A stretch of DNA of 64,000 bases from JAYFRL01 sp034925905 (GTDB taxonomy: Bacteria; Bacillota; Clostridia; Lachnospirales; Anaerotignaceae). The notes under the pieces are model-generated. The model ran no database searches. It was not told the DNA's origin and was given only the letters and a program-made list of their open reading frames with translations. Positions 26,680 to 36,219 of the stretch are shown piece after piece (the stretch's first letter is position 1; every line of letters starts with the position of its first letter). The position numbers and the translations under genes were made by a program. Where the stretch lies: the NCBI GenBank assembly GCA_034925905.1, contig JAYFRL010000012.1:4118-68117 (forward strand), given 5' to 3'.

Positions 26680-27785
26680 AATGCAGCGATATAATAAATA
26701 TCCTTGAAGAGCTTGCTCCCCTTTATATAGCGGAGGATTGGGATAACCCGGGGCTTATTATAGGAAACAGGAATAAGACTGTGGAAAATATTCTTATTGC
26801 GCTTGATGCGACTAACGCTGTTGTTGACGAGGCTATTTCAAAGGATGTGGATTTAATTATAACGCACCATCCTTTGATTTTTGGGGCAATAAAAAAAGTA
26901 AACAGCGATTCGTCACTTGGCAATGTAATCATGAAGCTTATTAAAAACGATATTGCTGTGTACTCTGCACATACAAATCTTGACATTGCAAAAGGCGGCA
27001 CAAATGATGCTTTGGCCGAACTTTTAACCTTAAAAAACGTAAGAATGTTAAAGGAAACAGGGCGTGGAGAATATTATAAGGTTGCGGTGTATACGCCAAG
27101 AGGCTTTGAAGAAAAAATGGTTTCGGCTATTTGCCAGGCAGGAGCAGGGCACATAGGCAGATATTCGGATTGCACTTTTAGATCCGAAGGCAATGGGACA
27201 TTTAAAGCCGGAGAGGACACCAATCCGTTTATAGGGGAAAAAGGTTCTTTTGAAACAGTTTTGGAATATAAAATCGAGTCGGTTGTTAAGAAAGAATCTT
27301 TGCAGGATGTGATAAAAGCAATGCTGGACGTTCATCCTTACGAAGAGCCGGCATATGATATATATAAACTTAAAGGGGTGGGCGAAGCTTACGGCATAGG
27401 ACGAATAGGCGAGCTTGAAAGCGAACTGTCTTTTGGAGATTTTGCATTGAATGTTAAAAAGCGTCTTGGTTTGGACGCTCTTAAATTGACTGGTTCTTTG
27501 GATAAGCGTGTGAATACGGTTGCCCTTTGCACAGGCAGCGGGTTTGAATACTATGATGAAGCCGTAAGCCTTGGCGCAGATGTTTATATAACTGCTGATG
27601 TGAGATATCATGACGCTCAAAAAGCCGTGGAAAAAGGTGTGCCGGTTATAGACGCGACACATTATGCAAGTGAAAATATAATTGTTCCCGTTTTATGCAA
27701 ACATATAAAATCAAAAGCAGGCAAAATCGGTGAGGTGTCTGTCTTTGCTTCTTGTGAAAACGGGCAGACTTTTAAATATATATAA
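26670..27785 (+). CDS. Nif3-like dinuclear metal centre protein (YqfO family)
   Basis: 371 residues behind AAGGAGGTG, overlapping the end of trmK. Nif3-like proteins form toroidal hexamers with two metals per subunit. The metal motifs are THHPLIFGAIKKV, YSAHTNLDIAKGGTND and, near the C-terminus, DVRYHDAQKAVEKGVPVIDATHYASE. A middle insertion (about residues 125-235, with YKVAVYTPRGFEEKMVSAICQAGAGHIGRY and DVHPYEEPAYDIY) is the PII-like domain found in YqfO-type members. The biochemical role is still unclear; a link to GTP cyclohydrolase annotation in older databases is not supported. Coupling to trmK is seen in many genomes. Confidence 0.92.
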   Translation: MSLKCSDIINILEELAPLYIAEDWDNPGLIIGNRNKTVENILIALDATNAVVDEAISKDVDLIITHHPLIFGAIKKVNSDSSLGNVIMKLIKNDIAVYSAHTNLDIAKGGTNDALAELLTLKNVRMLKETGRGEYYKVAVYTPRGFEEKMVSAICQAGAGHIGRYSDCTFRSEGNGTFKAGEDTNPFIGEKGSFETVLEYKIESVVKKESLQDVIKAMLDVHPYEEPAYDIYKLKGVGEAYGIGRIGELESELSFGDFALNVKKRLGLDALKLTGSLDKRVNTVALCTGSGFEYYDEAVSLGADVYITADVRYHDAQKAVEKGVPVIDATHYASENIIVPVLCKHIKSKAGKIGEVSVFASCENGQTFKYI

Positions 27786-27803
27786 TGCTGTAGGAGGTAT
27801 AGA

Positions 27804-29468
27804 ATGAATAATATTACAGTTTCCGTTATGGGTTGCCCCCCTGTTGAAGTTATAAAGGGCACAACATATGAGGAGCTTTCTAAAAAATATGCAGGAATGT
27901 TTAAATCCCCGATACTTTTAGCAAAATCCGGGAATAGGCTTAAAGAGCTTTCCTCACCCATAAATGAGGAAGAGGACATAGAATTTTTTGATGTTACGAG
28001 CGACGAAGGCTTAAGGGTGCATCAAAGAAGTGTTTCCTTTATTATGATAAGAGCATGCAAGCTTCTTTTAGGCGAGGATGCACATATATTGGTTGAACAT
28101 TCACTTAAGAAAAACTTATACTGCGAAATAAGGAAAGAAGGCTTTGTTATCGATAAGGTGTTTTTAAAACAGCTTGATGAAAAAATGAGAAGCTTCATTG
28201 AAATGGACATTCCGATTGTTAAAGAAGTTTTCAGGCGCAGTGAGGCCACTGAAATAGTAAGAAGATTTGGCATGGAGGACAAGGTAAGGCTTTTTAAATA
28301 CAGACGTTCTTCAAATATAACACTTTACCGTATGGATAATTTTTATGATTATTTTTACGGCTATATGGCCCCGTCAACGGGCTGCATAAAAGTTTTTGAG
28401 CTTGCTCTTTGTGAAAATGGATTTATAATAAAATCACCTCAAAGGGATAACCCTCAAAAGGTTCTTCATTATGTGCACCCTAAAAAAATATCAAAGATGC
28501 TTTTGGAGCAGATGGATTGGATTGACCTTATGGGCATAAGTAATGTTTCTGATTTGAACGACGCCATATGCGAAGGACGTTTTGGCGATATAGTAAGGCT
28601 TAACGAGGCTTTGCACGAAAAAAAGATTGCCCAGATTGCAGACGAAATAACATCCAAAATATCCAATTTAAAGCTTGTTTTGGTTTCCGGACCCTCATCA
28701 TCAGGCAAAACAACTTTTGCGCACAGGCTTAGTGTTCAGCTTAGGGTAAACGGAGTGAACCCATATGTTATTTCAATGGACGATTATTTTATAAACCGGG
28801 AAGACACACCGCTTGATGAGTTTGGCAAGCATGATTTTGAAAATATAAATGCCCTTGATATTTCTCTTTTCAACAGTGATATTAAAAAACTTATCGAAGG
28901 CGAGACTGTCGAAATGCCTACATACAATTTTGTAACGGGCAAAAGGGAATACAAAGGCAAGCTTATGAAGCTTAATAAGGACGAAATCCTTATAGTCGAG
29001 GGCATACACGGACTTAACGAAGAACTTACCGAAGCTATAAAATGTGAAAATAAATTTAAAATATATATAAGCGCCATGACGCAGCTTAATATTGATGACC
29101 ATAATAGGATATCAACCTCTGACAGCAGGCTTTTAAGGCGTATTGTAAGAGACTATAATTTCAGGGGGAATAAAGCTGATGTTACCATAGACACATGGCC
29201 TTATGTAACTAGAGGCGAGGCTAAAAATATTTTCCCATATCAGGAAAATGCTGATGTTGTTTTTAATTCGGCAACATTTTATGAACTAAGCGTATTAAAA
29301 CCGTTTGTAGAGCCTTTGCTTTTTAGTATTGATGAAAATATGCCTGAATATATCACGGCAAAAAGGCTTATAAAATTTTTGGATTATTTCCTTGCAGGAG
29401 ATTATGGGCAGGTTCCAAGGAATTCAATACTTTGCGAGTTTATAGGCGGAAGTGTCTTTTGTGTATAG
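27804..29468 (+). CDS. Nucleoside kinase with N-terminal TGS/ThrRS-like domains (uridine kinase family)
   Basis: 554 residues behind TAGGAGG. Residues 1-60 form a ubiquitin-like TGS segment (PPVEVIKGTTYEELSKKY). Residues 60-190 resemble the second additional domain of threonyl-tRNA synthetase. The kinase module starts near 290: Walker A VSGPSSSGKTTFAHRLSVQL, then YVISMDDYFINREDTPLDEFGKHDFENINALD and ILIVEGIHGLNEEL, as in uridine/phosphoribulokinase enzymes. This fusion is common in clostridia and some protists but its substrate is not certain; uridine or cytidine is the usual guess. It sits 40 bases before rnpB. Confidence 0.88.
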   Translation: MNNITVSVMGCPPVEVIKGTTYEELSKKYAGMFKSPILLAKSGNRLKELSSPINEEEDIEFFDVTSDEGLRVHQRSVSFIMIRACKLLLGEDAHILVEHSLKKNLYCEIRKEGFVIDKVFLKQLDEKMRSFIEMDIPIVKEVFRRSEATEIVRRFGMEDKVRLFKYRRSSNITLYRMDNFYDYFYGYMAPSTGCIKVFELALCENGFIIKSPQRDNPQKVLHYVHPKKISKMLLEQMDWIDLMGISNVSDLNDAICEGRFGDIVRLNEALHEKKIAQIADEITSKISNLKLVLVSGPSSSGKTTFAHRLSVQLRVNGVNPYVISMDDYFINREDTPLDEFGKHDFENINALDISLFNSDIKKLIEGETVEMPTYNFVTGKREYKGKLMKLNKDEILIVEGIHGLNEELTEAIKCENKFKIYISAMTQLNIDDHNRISTSDSRLLRRIVRDYNFRGNKADVTIDTWPYVTRGEAKNIFPYQENADVVFNSATFYELSVLKPFVEPLLFSIDENMPEYITAKRLIKFLDYFLAGDYGQVPRNSILCEFIGGSVFCV

Positions 29469-29473
29469 GAAAA

Positions 29474-29502
29474 TTGACAATATTCATTTGATATGCTAGT
29501 AT
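29474..29502 (+). promoter_or_regulatory. Promoter of rnpB
   Basis: Perfect TTGACA (29474-29479), 17-base spacer, TAGTAT (29497-29502) with extended TG-C. The predicted start coincides with the 5' side of RNase P helix P1. Confidence 0.75.
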
Positions 29503-29507
29503 AAATA

Positions 29508-29842
29508 GCGAGTAAGACGGATGGTCGCGCCTTTTTAAAAGGTGAGGAAAGTCCGGGCTTCATAGGGCAGGGTGCCGGATAACGTCCGGTGGAGGCGACT
29601 CTAAGGAAAGTGCAACAGAAATAAACCGCCGGCTTTATGCCGGTAAGGATGGAAAGGTGAGGTAAGAGCTCACCGCCGTGCCGGCGACGGCTCGGGTCCC
29701 TGTAAACCCCACCTGAAGCAAGGCCCAAGAAAGGATATAGAGCTGCCCGCTCTCTTTCTGTATGGCCGCATGATGATGCAGGTAACTGCATACCAAGATA
29801 GATGACCGTTCGAGACAGAACCCGGCTTATAGTCTTGCTCAC
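29508..29842 (+). ncRNA. rnpB: RNase P RNA (bacterial, type A-like)
   Basis: The catalytic RNA that trims tRNA 5' ends. The conserved blocks are present in order: GAGGAAAGTCCGGGC (P4 5' side/CR-I) near 29541, AACAGAAATAAACCGCC, the 3' block AGATAGATGACCGTTC near 29799, and ACAGAACCCGGCTTATAG. Helix P1 closes as GAGTAAGAC (29510-29518) with GTCTTGCTC (29832-29840), one G-U pair. The GTAAACCCCACC-type segment near 29702 is also present. The promoter and terminator flank it precisely. Ends are set from P1 and may be off by a few bases. Confidence 0.95.
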
Positions 29843-29880
29843 AAAAAACAGCCCGCTTCTTGAAGCGGGCTGTTTTTTTT
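29843..29880 (+). terminator. Terminator after rnpB
   Basis: ACAGCCCGCTTC pairs with GAAGCGGGCTGT, followed by T8. Confidence 0.9.
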
Positions 29881-30358
29881 AAAATACTTTTGTAAAAAAC
29901 CGGCAAAGCTTTTATTGATATAATTTTTAATAAGAGGTAAAATTATATTGCCTAAATCTTTAATACGTTTTGGTCTGCAAAAAGCTTTTATATCAAAGAT
30001 AGAATATAGAACTGTTATTTTTATTTAAACCGGGTTAAATCTGATGCAATATTATCTATATACCGGTCTTCTTGCGTTAAAGTTAAAAATTTGCAGTAGC
30101 ATTTTAACACGCAATATAAGTTTCACCACCTTGTTTTGAATATTTATAAATATTGAAAGACAATTGCCTGAGCTTTTATATTCATACAGGAGCTTGTTAT
30201 TTTTTAAATGACGGATAATTTTGTTTATTCCATTATTTTACAAACAAAACTATTGTTGACACAATCTGCTTAAAAATGTAGAATTAAAATATATAATTGC
30301 GAAAGCCATATTCTTTTGCTGATGAAAATACGTGACTTTTTTTGCGTGGGAGGTTAAT
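29881..30358. other. Long AT-rich spacer between rnpB and the LysM gene
   Basis: About 480 bases without a convincing ORF. Near its left end ATATAATTTT (29918-29927) and AAAATTATAT (29939-29948) are exact inverted repeats, with outer GGCAA (29902-29906) and TTGCC (29948-29952) also able to pair. Near its right end is a strong promoter for the LysM gene. I see nothing else. Confidence 0.5.
30256..30284 (+). promoter_or_regulatory. Promoter of the LysM protein gene (and possibly rho)
   Basis: TTGACA (30256-30261) and TAGAAT (30279-30284) with a 17-base spacer, about 75 bases before the LysM gene start. Confidence 0.65.
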
Positions 30359-31492
30359 ATGGAAAAAGATAACATAAATCAGGACTCGTCCGAATATACC
30401 AATTCTTCGGATTATGGGGACAGTAAATACTACTCAAAGCTTTATGATGACCTTCCAAAGGAAATTGTTGAGCTTTTAATGAAAGAACACCCGCTTATGG
30501 ACGATGGTAAAAAAACAGAGAGCATAAGGCTTTATAACGAAGAAACCTCAGAAGGCAAAGCTGAGGATTTTATTGAAAAGGATGCTGAAACAGACGCAAC
30601 CTTTAAATTTAGCACCGGTCGTTTCGATTCTTCAAGAGTAAAGCGTGAAAATGAAGAAACGATAAGCCGTATGTTTGATGAAAAAAAGAAGTCTTCAGCT
30701 TCAAAAGACAATATGGACGATGATGACTATATTCAGATTATAAAGCATAAAGAACCTATTATGAGGAACAGGAAGACTATCCCAAGACAATATGATGCAC
30801 ATGAAGGCGAAGCCTTTTCATCTACCAAAAACCAGATGGAAAGAACTCCTCCAAAACCCTCCAGAGAACCTAGAAACACGGAAGAAGCTTATCCAAAGAA
30901 GCAGCGCGTTAAAAGGCATCCGGTTGATTATGAAAAAATGACCAAGGAAGATGCTTTAAACGAATTTTTCAGTAACAATAAAAATAAATATGATGATTAT
31001 GAAGATGACGTTTTAGGTAAAACGAATAAATACTTTTTAATAGCGGCTGTGGTTTTAGTTTGCCTTACTGCATTTTTCACATTTAGGTCCATAAGCCTTT
31101 CAGGAAAGCTTGCAAAGGTTAATGCGTCTGTTTCGGAATATGAAAAAATGGCAAGTGATTATAATCAGCTTAAGCTTGAAAAAATAGCTCTTGATGAAGA
31201 AGCTTCCGGGCTTCGTGTTAAAGCTGAAAAATATGACGAGCTTATGGCTGGTCAGGCAGAAACCTCAGAGGGCGGAGAAGCTTCAGGAAATCAAGCTTCT
31301 TCAGGTCAAACCACCGGAGGTCAAACCACGGGAAGCTATTCGACTTATACAGTAACCGCCGGAGACACTTTCTGGGGAATAGCCGAGAAAACGTATGGGA
31401 ACGGGGTATATTTCTCAAGAATACTTGAAGCAAACGGTTTAACCGAAAATTCGGGTCTTCAAATAGGGCAAACCCTTAAAATCCCTAAATAA
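30359..31492 (+). CDS. Single-pass membrane protein with C-terminal LysM domain
   Basis: 377 residues from the ATG at 30359 behind GGGAGG. Residues 1-220 are highly charged and low in hydrophobics (DDDDYIQIIKHKE, KKKSSASKDN) and probably disordered in the cytoplasm. One membrane helix lies at about 224-244 (FLIAAVVLVCLTAFFTF). A coiled-coil stretch follows (KLAKVNASVSEYEKMASDYNQLKLEK), then a short Ser/Gly/Thr-rich linker with GGQTTG repeats, then a LysM domain at 328-377 (YTVTAGDTFWGIAEKTYGNGVYFSRILEANGL to IGQTLKIPK). LysM binds peptidoglycan, so the protein could bridge cytoplasm and wall. It precedes rho by 57 bases. Function unknown; the architecture recalls division or sporulation wall-binding proteins. 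Confidence 0.8.
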   Translation: MEKDNINQDSSEYTNSSDYGDSKYYSKLYDDLPKEIVELLMKEHPLMDDGKKTESIRLYNEETSEGKAEDFIEKDAETDATFKFSTGRFDSSRVKRENEETISRMFDEKKKSSASKDNMDDDDYIQIIKHKEPIMRNRKTIPRQYDAHEGEAFSSTKNQMERTPPKPSREPRNTEEAYPKKQRVKRHPVDYEKMTKEDALNEFFSNNKNKYDDYEDDVLGKTNKYFLIAAVVLVCLTAFFTFRSISLSGKLAKVNASVSEYEKMASDYNQLKLEKIALDEEASGLRVKAEKYDELMAGQAETSEGGEASGNQASSGQTTGGQTTGSYSTYTVTAGDTFWGIAEKTYGNGVYFSRILEANGLTENSGLQIGQTLKIPK

Positions 31493-31549
31493 ATACATAT
31501 TGTTAAGTATGGTTTTGTCCACAAAACTTTCTGTGCGGAGGCATGTTAT

Positions 31550-32914
31550 ATGCATACAAACCTTGAAAGCATGACTCTTAATGAATTAAGGGAAACAGCA
31601 AAAAAAATAGGTATAAGTAAAATAGCGTCCCTCAGAAAGAGCGAGCTTATTAATAAAATTTCAGAAGCCATGAGGGCAGCTCCTTTTAAAGAAGAAAAAA
31701 CAAAAAGCGAGGAGCCCAAAAGCTCAAGCGAAGAAACTGAAGCGTTACCCCAGACAGCCAATCCTTCCGAAAGTATGCCATTGGGTGAAGGTATACTTGA
31801 GGTTATGGCAGATGGTTATGGTTTTTTAAGGCGTGAAAACTTTTTGCCTGGGGCTTTAGATATATATGTTTCACCTTCGCAGATAAGAAGGTTTAACCTT
31901 AAGACAGGTGATAGCGTATGCGGAAATATGCGCCCGTCAAGAGAAGGTGAGAAATTTTGCGCTTTGATTTATGTTAAGTCAGTGAACGGAGACAGCCCTG
32001 AAAAAGCGTCTCAAAGGCCATCTTTTGAAACACTGGCTCCTATTTTACCCAAAAAAAGAATAAAGATGGAAACAACCCAAACCGAGCTTTCAACAAGGAT
32101 TATAGATTTAATAGCTCCTGTGGGTAAAGGCCAAAGAGGAATGATAGTTTCCCCGCCAAAAGTTGGGAAAACTATACTTTTAACCAAAATGGCCGTGGCT
32201 ATATCGAAAAACAATCCTGAAGTTAATCTTATAATGCTTCTTATAGACGAGCGCCCAGAGGAAGTTTCAGATATTAAAAGCATGATAGACGATCCTTCGG
32301 TTGAAATAGTATATTCAACATTTGATGAGCAGCCTGAGCATCATAAGCGCGTTGCCGAAATGGTTCTTGAAAGGGCAAAGCGCCTTGTTGAGCAGGGCAA
32401 AGATATAGTTATACTTTTGGATAGCTTAACCAGGCTTGCAAGAGCCTATAACCTTATTGTTCCTTCAAGCGGCAAAACTCTTTCCGGGGGTATAGACCCA
32501 ACGGCTCTTTATATGCCTAAAAAATTTTTCGGTTCGGCAAGAAACATAGAAGGCGGGGGTAGCTTAACAATACTTGCTACAGCTCTTGTGGATACCGGAA
32601 GCAAAATGGATGAAGTTATATTTGAGGAATTTAAAGGCACTGGCAACATGGAGCTTGTGCTGGACAGAAAGCTTTCGGAACGCCGCATTTTCCCTGCAAT
32701 AGATATAAATAAATCAGGGACAAGGCGCGAGGAGCTTTTACTTAGCCAGAAGGAACTTGAGGCAATTTATATTTTAAGGCGCCTTATTTCCTTTGTTCCA
32801 TCAGGCGATATAACAGAAATATTGATAGACATTATGCTTAAAACGAAAGATAACAATGAGCTTGTGGATAAGCTCCCGTTAATAGAAAAAACCTTGACTA
32901 AACCCGGCATTTAG
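31550..32914 (+). CDS. rho: Transcription termination factor Rho
   Basis: 454 residues behind GCGGAGG. A hexameric RNA helicase that ends transcription. The N-terminal Rho_N helix bundle is [29 protein letters not shown]. An acidic Ser/Glu linker follows at residues 43-75, then the cold-shock-like RNA-binding domain ([37 protein letters not shown]). The ATPase core has [19 protein letters not shown] (Walker A), [11 protein letters not shown] and [17 protein letters not shown] (Walker B), plus [39 protein letters not shown] with Q- and R-loop elements. The set rho-rpmE-DUF1385-prmC-prfA is a conserved Firmicute neighbourhood. Confidence 0.97.
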   Translation: MHTNLESMTLNELRETAKKIGISKIASLRKSELINKISEAMRAAPFKEEKTKSEEPKSSSEETEALPQTANPSESMPLGEGILEVMADGYGFLRRENFLPGALDIYVSPSQIRRFNLKTGDSVCGNMRPSREGEKFCALIYVKSVNGDSPEKASQRPSFETLAPILPKKRIKMETTQTELSTRIIDLIAPVGKGQRGMIVSPPKVGKTILLTKMAVAISKNNPEVNLIMLLIDERPEEVSDIKSMIDDPSVEIVYSTFDEQPEHHKRVAEMVLERAKRLVEQGKDIVILLDSLTRLARAYNLIVPSSGKTLSGGIDPTALYMPKKFFGSARNIEGGGSLTILATALVDTGSKMDEVIFEEFKGTGNMELVLDRKLSERRIFPAIDINKSGTRREELLLSQKELEAIYILRRLISFVPSGDITEILIDIMLKTKDNNELVDKLPLIEKTLTKPGI

Positions 32915-32926
32915 CCAAATAAATTA

Positions 32927-32955
32927 TTGCATAAAAAAAACAACTGTGATATAAT
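32927..32955 (+). promoter_or_regulatory. Promoter of rpmE
   Basis: TTGCAT (32927-32932), 17-base spacer, TATAAT (32950-32955), 57 bases before rpmE. Confidence 0.65.
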
Positions 32956-33011
32956 TATACTGTTGTCTTTAAATAGTCGATATTGATCAACAAATGAAAG
33001 AGGTGAAAGCA

Positions 33012-33215
33012 ATGAAAGAAGGAATACATCCTAAATATAAACAGGTTACAGTAAAATGCAACTGCGGGAATGAATTTGTGACAGGTTCAACAAAAGATGA
33101 GATAAAAGTTGAAGTTTGTTCGAAATGCCATCCTTTTTACACGGGAAGCCAAAAGCTTTTGCTTGAGTCGGGCGGACGCGTTGAGAAATTCAATAAAAAG
33201 TACGGCAGAAAGTAA
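33012..33215 (+). CDS. rpmE: 50S ribosomal protein L31, zinc-binding form
   Basis: 67 residues from the ATG at 33012 behind AAGAGGTG; an upstream in-frame ATG at 32994 overlaps that site. The cysteines of the zinc form are present: VKCNCGNEF near the N-terminus and [13 protein letters not shown] at about residues 37-40. The family's FYTG motif and the basic tail FNKKYGRK are intact. Bacteria with a cysteine-free paralogue swap them under zinc shortage; only the zinc form is seen here. Confidence 0.96.
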   Translation: MKEGIHPKYKQVTVKCNCGNEFVTGSTKDEIKVEVCSKCHPFYTGSQKLLLESGGRVEKFNKKYGRK

Positions 33216-33281
33216 ATTAGAGCTTAAAAGGGCTTGGGTAGAGTTTATCCCGCCCTTTTTTTCAATATAGGGGAGTTTTTT

Positions 33282-34196
33282 ATGAGAAAGACAAACATTG
33301 GTGGGCAAGCCGTCATTGAAGGCGTAATGATGCGTGGCAAAGCTATGTATGCTATGGCAGTAAGGCTTGAGGATGGTAATATCCAGATAGAAAAAAAGCC
33401 TGTTAAGCCTTTTGGCTCAAAGCATAAGCTGTTTAAACTGCCGATATTCAGAGGGATGGCCGCTTTTGTGGATTCCCTTGTTTTAGGCACGAAAATAATA
33501 ATGTCCTCAGCAGAAATAGCCGGGGAAGAAATAACAAAAACTGAACCCCAGTCAAAATTTGATAAATTTATAGAAAAAAAACTTGGAGACAAAACAAATG
33601 ATTTTTTAATTTATGGCAGCGTTGTTTTTTCAATAGCTCTGGGCGTGGCACTTTTTGTGCTTTTACCTGTGTGGATAGGCAGCTTTTTTAATAGCTTTGT
33701 GCCAACATGGGCTTTGGGAGTTATAGAGGGGCTTGTGAGAATAGCCATATTTTTGCTTTATATAGTACTTATATCTCAGATGAACGATATAAAACGCGTT
33801 TTTCAGTATCACGGGGCGGAGCATAAGACAATAAATTGCTATGAAGACGAGAAAGAATTAAATGTTGAGAATGTCATGGAGCACACCCGGTTTCATAAGC
33901 GCTGCGGGACCAGCTTTTTAATATTGGTAATGCTGGTTAGCATGGTTGTTTTCTTTTTTGTTAGAACGGATACAATATGGCTGCGCTTTTTAAGTAGGCT
34001 GCTTTTAATCCCTTTTGTTGCGGGGATATCATACGAAATTATAAGATGGGCAGGAAGATCTGATTCTAAGCTTGTTGCCATCGTTAGCTATCCGGGCATA
34101 TGCCTCCAGAAAATAACTACAAAAGAGCCTGACGCCCCTCAGATAGAAACGGCGATAGCAGCGCTTAAGGGAGTTTTGGAAGATGAACCGGAATAA
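33282..34196 (+). CDS. DUF1385 family membrane protein (YqhQ-like)
   Basis: 304 residues from the ATG at 33282 behind AGGGGAG. It opens with NIGGQAVIEGVMMRGKAMYAMAVR, the family hallmark. It continues with PIFRGMAAFVDSLVLG, then hydrophobic stretches at about 110-135 and 145-170. The block YHGAEHKTINCYE, rich in His and Glu as for a metal site, follows. Further helices and ISYEIIRWAG close the domain. The DUF1385 family is widespread in Firmicutes and of unknown function. It overlaps prmC by 14 bases, so the two are translationally coupled. The position between rpmE and prmC is conserved in clostridia. Confidence 0.9.
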   Translation: MRKTNIGGQAVIEGVMMRGKAMYAMAVRLEDGNIQIEKKPVKPFGSKHKLFKLPIFRGMAAFVDSLVLGTKIIMSSAEIAGEEITKTEPQSKFDKFIEKKLGDKTNDFLIYGSVVFSIALGVALFVLLPVWIGSFFNSFVPTWALGVIEGLVRIAIFLLYIVLISQMNDIKRVFQYHGAEHKTINCYEDEKELNVENVMEHTRFHKRCGTSFLILVMLVSMVVFFFVRTDTIWLRFLSRLLLIPFVAGISYEIIRWAGRSDSKLVAIVSYPGICLQKITTKEPDAPQIETAIAALKGVLEDEPE

Positions 34197-35040
34197 TGAA
34201 CTTTCCTTTGTTCTTATGAAAACTAAAAAAAGGCTTAAATCAGGCGGAATTTTAGAATATGCGCTTGAATCCGAAATGCTTATTATGCATGTTTTGGGCA
34301 TAACCCGTGTAGATATTTTTACAAATCCGAACAGGGAGTTTTCCGAAAACGAACTTTCAAACCTCCATGAGCTTGTTTTAAAAAGGCTTTCAGGCTTTCC
34401 GATACAGTATATTTTAGGTAAAAGGGAATTTATGGGTTTTGGTTTTCATGTTAATCCTTCAGTGCTTATACCCAGGGTTGATACTGAGACTTTAGTTAAT
34501 ATGGCTCTCTCGTATATAAAAGAGATAAACGCTAAAAATATACTTGAGATAGGCACGGGAAGCGGCTGCATAGCTATAAGCCTTGCCAAGCTTTCAAATG
34601 CAAATGTTTTTGCAACGGATGTTTCTGAGGAAGCTTTGGAGGTTGCTTTTATAAACGCAAGAAACAACAACGCTGAAGTAGCTTTTTTTAAATCGGATTT
34701 GTTTTTGGATATTCCAAAAGAGCTTAAAGGCAGCTTTGACATAATAGTTTCAAACCCGCCTTATATACCTACGGATGAGATACCAAGACTTATGAAAGAG
34801 GTTTCCTTCGAGCCGTTTGTTGCGCTTGACGGAGGGGAAGACGGCCTTTATTTTTATAGGGAAATAATTTCAAAGGGCAAAGAATATTTAAAAGACGGCG
34901 GTGCATTTATGTTTGAAACAGGATTTCTCCAGGGTGAAGCCGTAAGCGATATTTTTAGATCAAATGGATTTTGTGATATCAAAATAATTGATGATATGGA
35001 AAACCGCAATAGAGTGGTTTTTGCAATATATAATAATTGA
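34183..35040 (+). CDS. prmC: Peptide chain release factor N5-glutamine methyltransferase
   Basis: 285 residues, overlapping the DUF1385 gene. It methylates the glutamine of the GGQ motif in release factors. The N-terminal helical domain covers residues 1-95 (SGFPIQYILGKREFMGFGFHVNPSVLIPRVDTETLV is the family linker). The SAM fold has ILEIGTGSGCIAISLAKL, FATDVSEEALEVA and the catalytic IIVSNPPYIPTDEI with NPPY. prfA, encoding its substrate, follows by 9 bases. Confidence 0.95.
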   Translation: MNRNNELSFVLMKTKKRLKSGGILEYALESEMLIMHVLGITRVDIFTNPNREFSENELSNLHELVLKRLSGFPIQYILGKREFMGFGFHVNPSVLIPRVDTETLVNMALSYIKEINAKNILEIGTGSGCIAISLAKLSNANVFATDVSEEALEVAFINARNNNAEVAFFKSDLFLDIPKELKGSFDIIVSNPPYIPTDEIPRLMKEVSFEPFVALDGGEDGLYFYREIISKGKEYLKDGGAFMFETGFLQGEAVSDIFRSNGFCDIKIIDDMENRNRVVFAIYNN

Positions 35041-35049
35041 GGTGTATTT

Positions 35050-36120
35050 ATGTTTGACCGTTTAGAAGAGCTTGAAAGCAAATATACTGACCTTTCGGAC
35101 AGAATAAACGATCCCGATGCTATAGCAAATCAAAATGAATGGCGCAAGCTTATGAAGGAATACAGTGACCTTACGCCAATTATAGAAAAATTCAGGGAAT
35201 ATAAAAAACTAACTAAGGCCATAGAAGAATCCTTAGAGCTTCTTAATGACGGAAATATAGACGAAGAATTCAGAGCCCTTGCAAAAGAGGAGCTTTCAGA
35301 GAATAAAGAAGCTATTGAAGAAGTTAAAAAGGAAATAACCATACTTCTTTTGCCAAAAGATCCTAACGACGAAAAAAATGTAATAGTTGAAATAAGAGGC
35401 GGAGCAGGAGGGGACGAGGCCGCGCTTTTTGCCGGAGACCTTTTCAGGATGTATTGCCGTTATGCCGAGCGAAGACGCTGGAAGTCGGAAATTATGTCTT
35501 CAAATGAAAGTGACCTTGGCGGGTTTAAAGAAGTTTCTTTCATGATACAAGGTCAAGGAGCTTATTCAAGACTTAAATATGAAAGCGGAGTTCACCGCGT
35601 TCAGCGTATACCCTCCACGGAATCCGGGGGCAGGATTCACACATCAACGGTAACGGTTGCGGTTTTGCCCGAAGCAGAGGAAGTAGATGTTAATATAGAC
35701 ATGAATGATGTAAGAATAGACGTTTTCCGTTCTTCGGGGAATGGCGGCCAATGTGTAAACACAACAGATTCGGCTGTCCGGGTTACACATATGCCTTCGG
35801 GCATAGTTGTTTCCTGCCAGGATGAAAAGTCTCAAATAAAAAACAAAGCAAAAGCTCTTAAGGTTCTCTACGCCAGGCTTTATGAAATGGAAAGGGAAAA
35901 GCACGAAGCCGCCATATCGGCGGACAGAAAATCCCAGGTTGGAACAGGGGATAGAAGCGAAAGAATAAGAACATACAATTTCCCGCAGGGCAGGGTTACG
36001 GACCATAGAATAGGTCTTACACTCTATAAGATAGATTCCATATTAGACGGCGAACTTGATGAAATCATGGATGCGCTTATAACGACCGAACAAGCTGAAC
36101 GATTAAAGAAAGAAGCTTAA
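35050..36120 (+). CDS. prfA: Peptide chain release factor 1
   Basis: 356 residues, ATG at 35050 behind GAGGTG. It reads UAA and UAG stop codons. The peptidyl-hydrolysis loop is [28 protein letters not shown] is intact, with Asn before and Cys after it where many RF1 have Ala and His. The domain before it has [22 protein letters not shown] and [27 protein letters not shown]. The anticodon-like P-T/V-T region for RF1 is at RIPSTES. The last part, [30 protein letters not shown], is typical. Its glutamine is the target of the upstream prmC product. Confidence 0.96.
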   Translation: MFDRLEELESKYTDLSDRINDPDAIANQNEWRKLMKEYSDLTPIIEKFREYKKLTKAIEESLELLNDGNIDEEFRALAKEELSENKEAIEEVKKEITILLLPKDPNDEKNVIVEIRGGAGGDEAALFAGDLFRMYCRYAERRRWKSEIMSSNESDLGGFKEVSFMIQGQGAYSRLKYESGVHRVQRIPSTESGGRIHTSTVTVAVLPEAEEVDVNIDMNDVRIDVFRSSGNGGQCVNTTDSAVRVTHMPSGIVVSCQDEKSQIKNKAKALKVLYARLYEMEREKHEAAISADRKSQVGTGDRSERIRTYNFPQGRVTDHRIGLTLYKIDSILDGELDEIMDALITTEQAERLKKEA

Positions 36121-36147
36121 AAAAGGCGGGCAACCGTCCTTTTTTTA
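36119..36147 (+). terminator. Weak terminator after prfA
   Basis: AAAGGCGG pairs imperfectly with CCGTCCTTT around GCAA and runs into T7. Confidence 0.5.
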
Positions 36148-36190
36148 AATTGTTTTACTTATATTTTATATCAATCGACACATTTCATGC

Positions 36191-36196
36191 TATAAT
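36191..36196 (+). promoter_or_regulatory. Extended -10 promoter before the chromate-type transporter genes
   Basis: TG-C-TATAAT (TATAAT at 36191-36196) is a full extended -10. The -35 position is poor (ATATCA). It lies 24 bases before the first transporter gene. Confidence 0.45.
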
Positions 36197-36219
36197 GTTT
36201 TTATAAGCCATTAAAAGGA

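Noticed and set aside
27048..27662. 204-codon antisense ORF inside the Nif3-like gene
   Set aside because: The plus strand encodes a well-recognised family over the same bases; the antisense frame is a by-product of codon composition.
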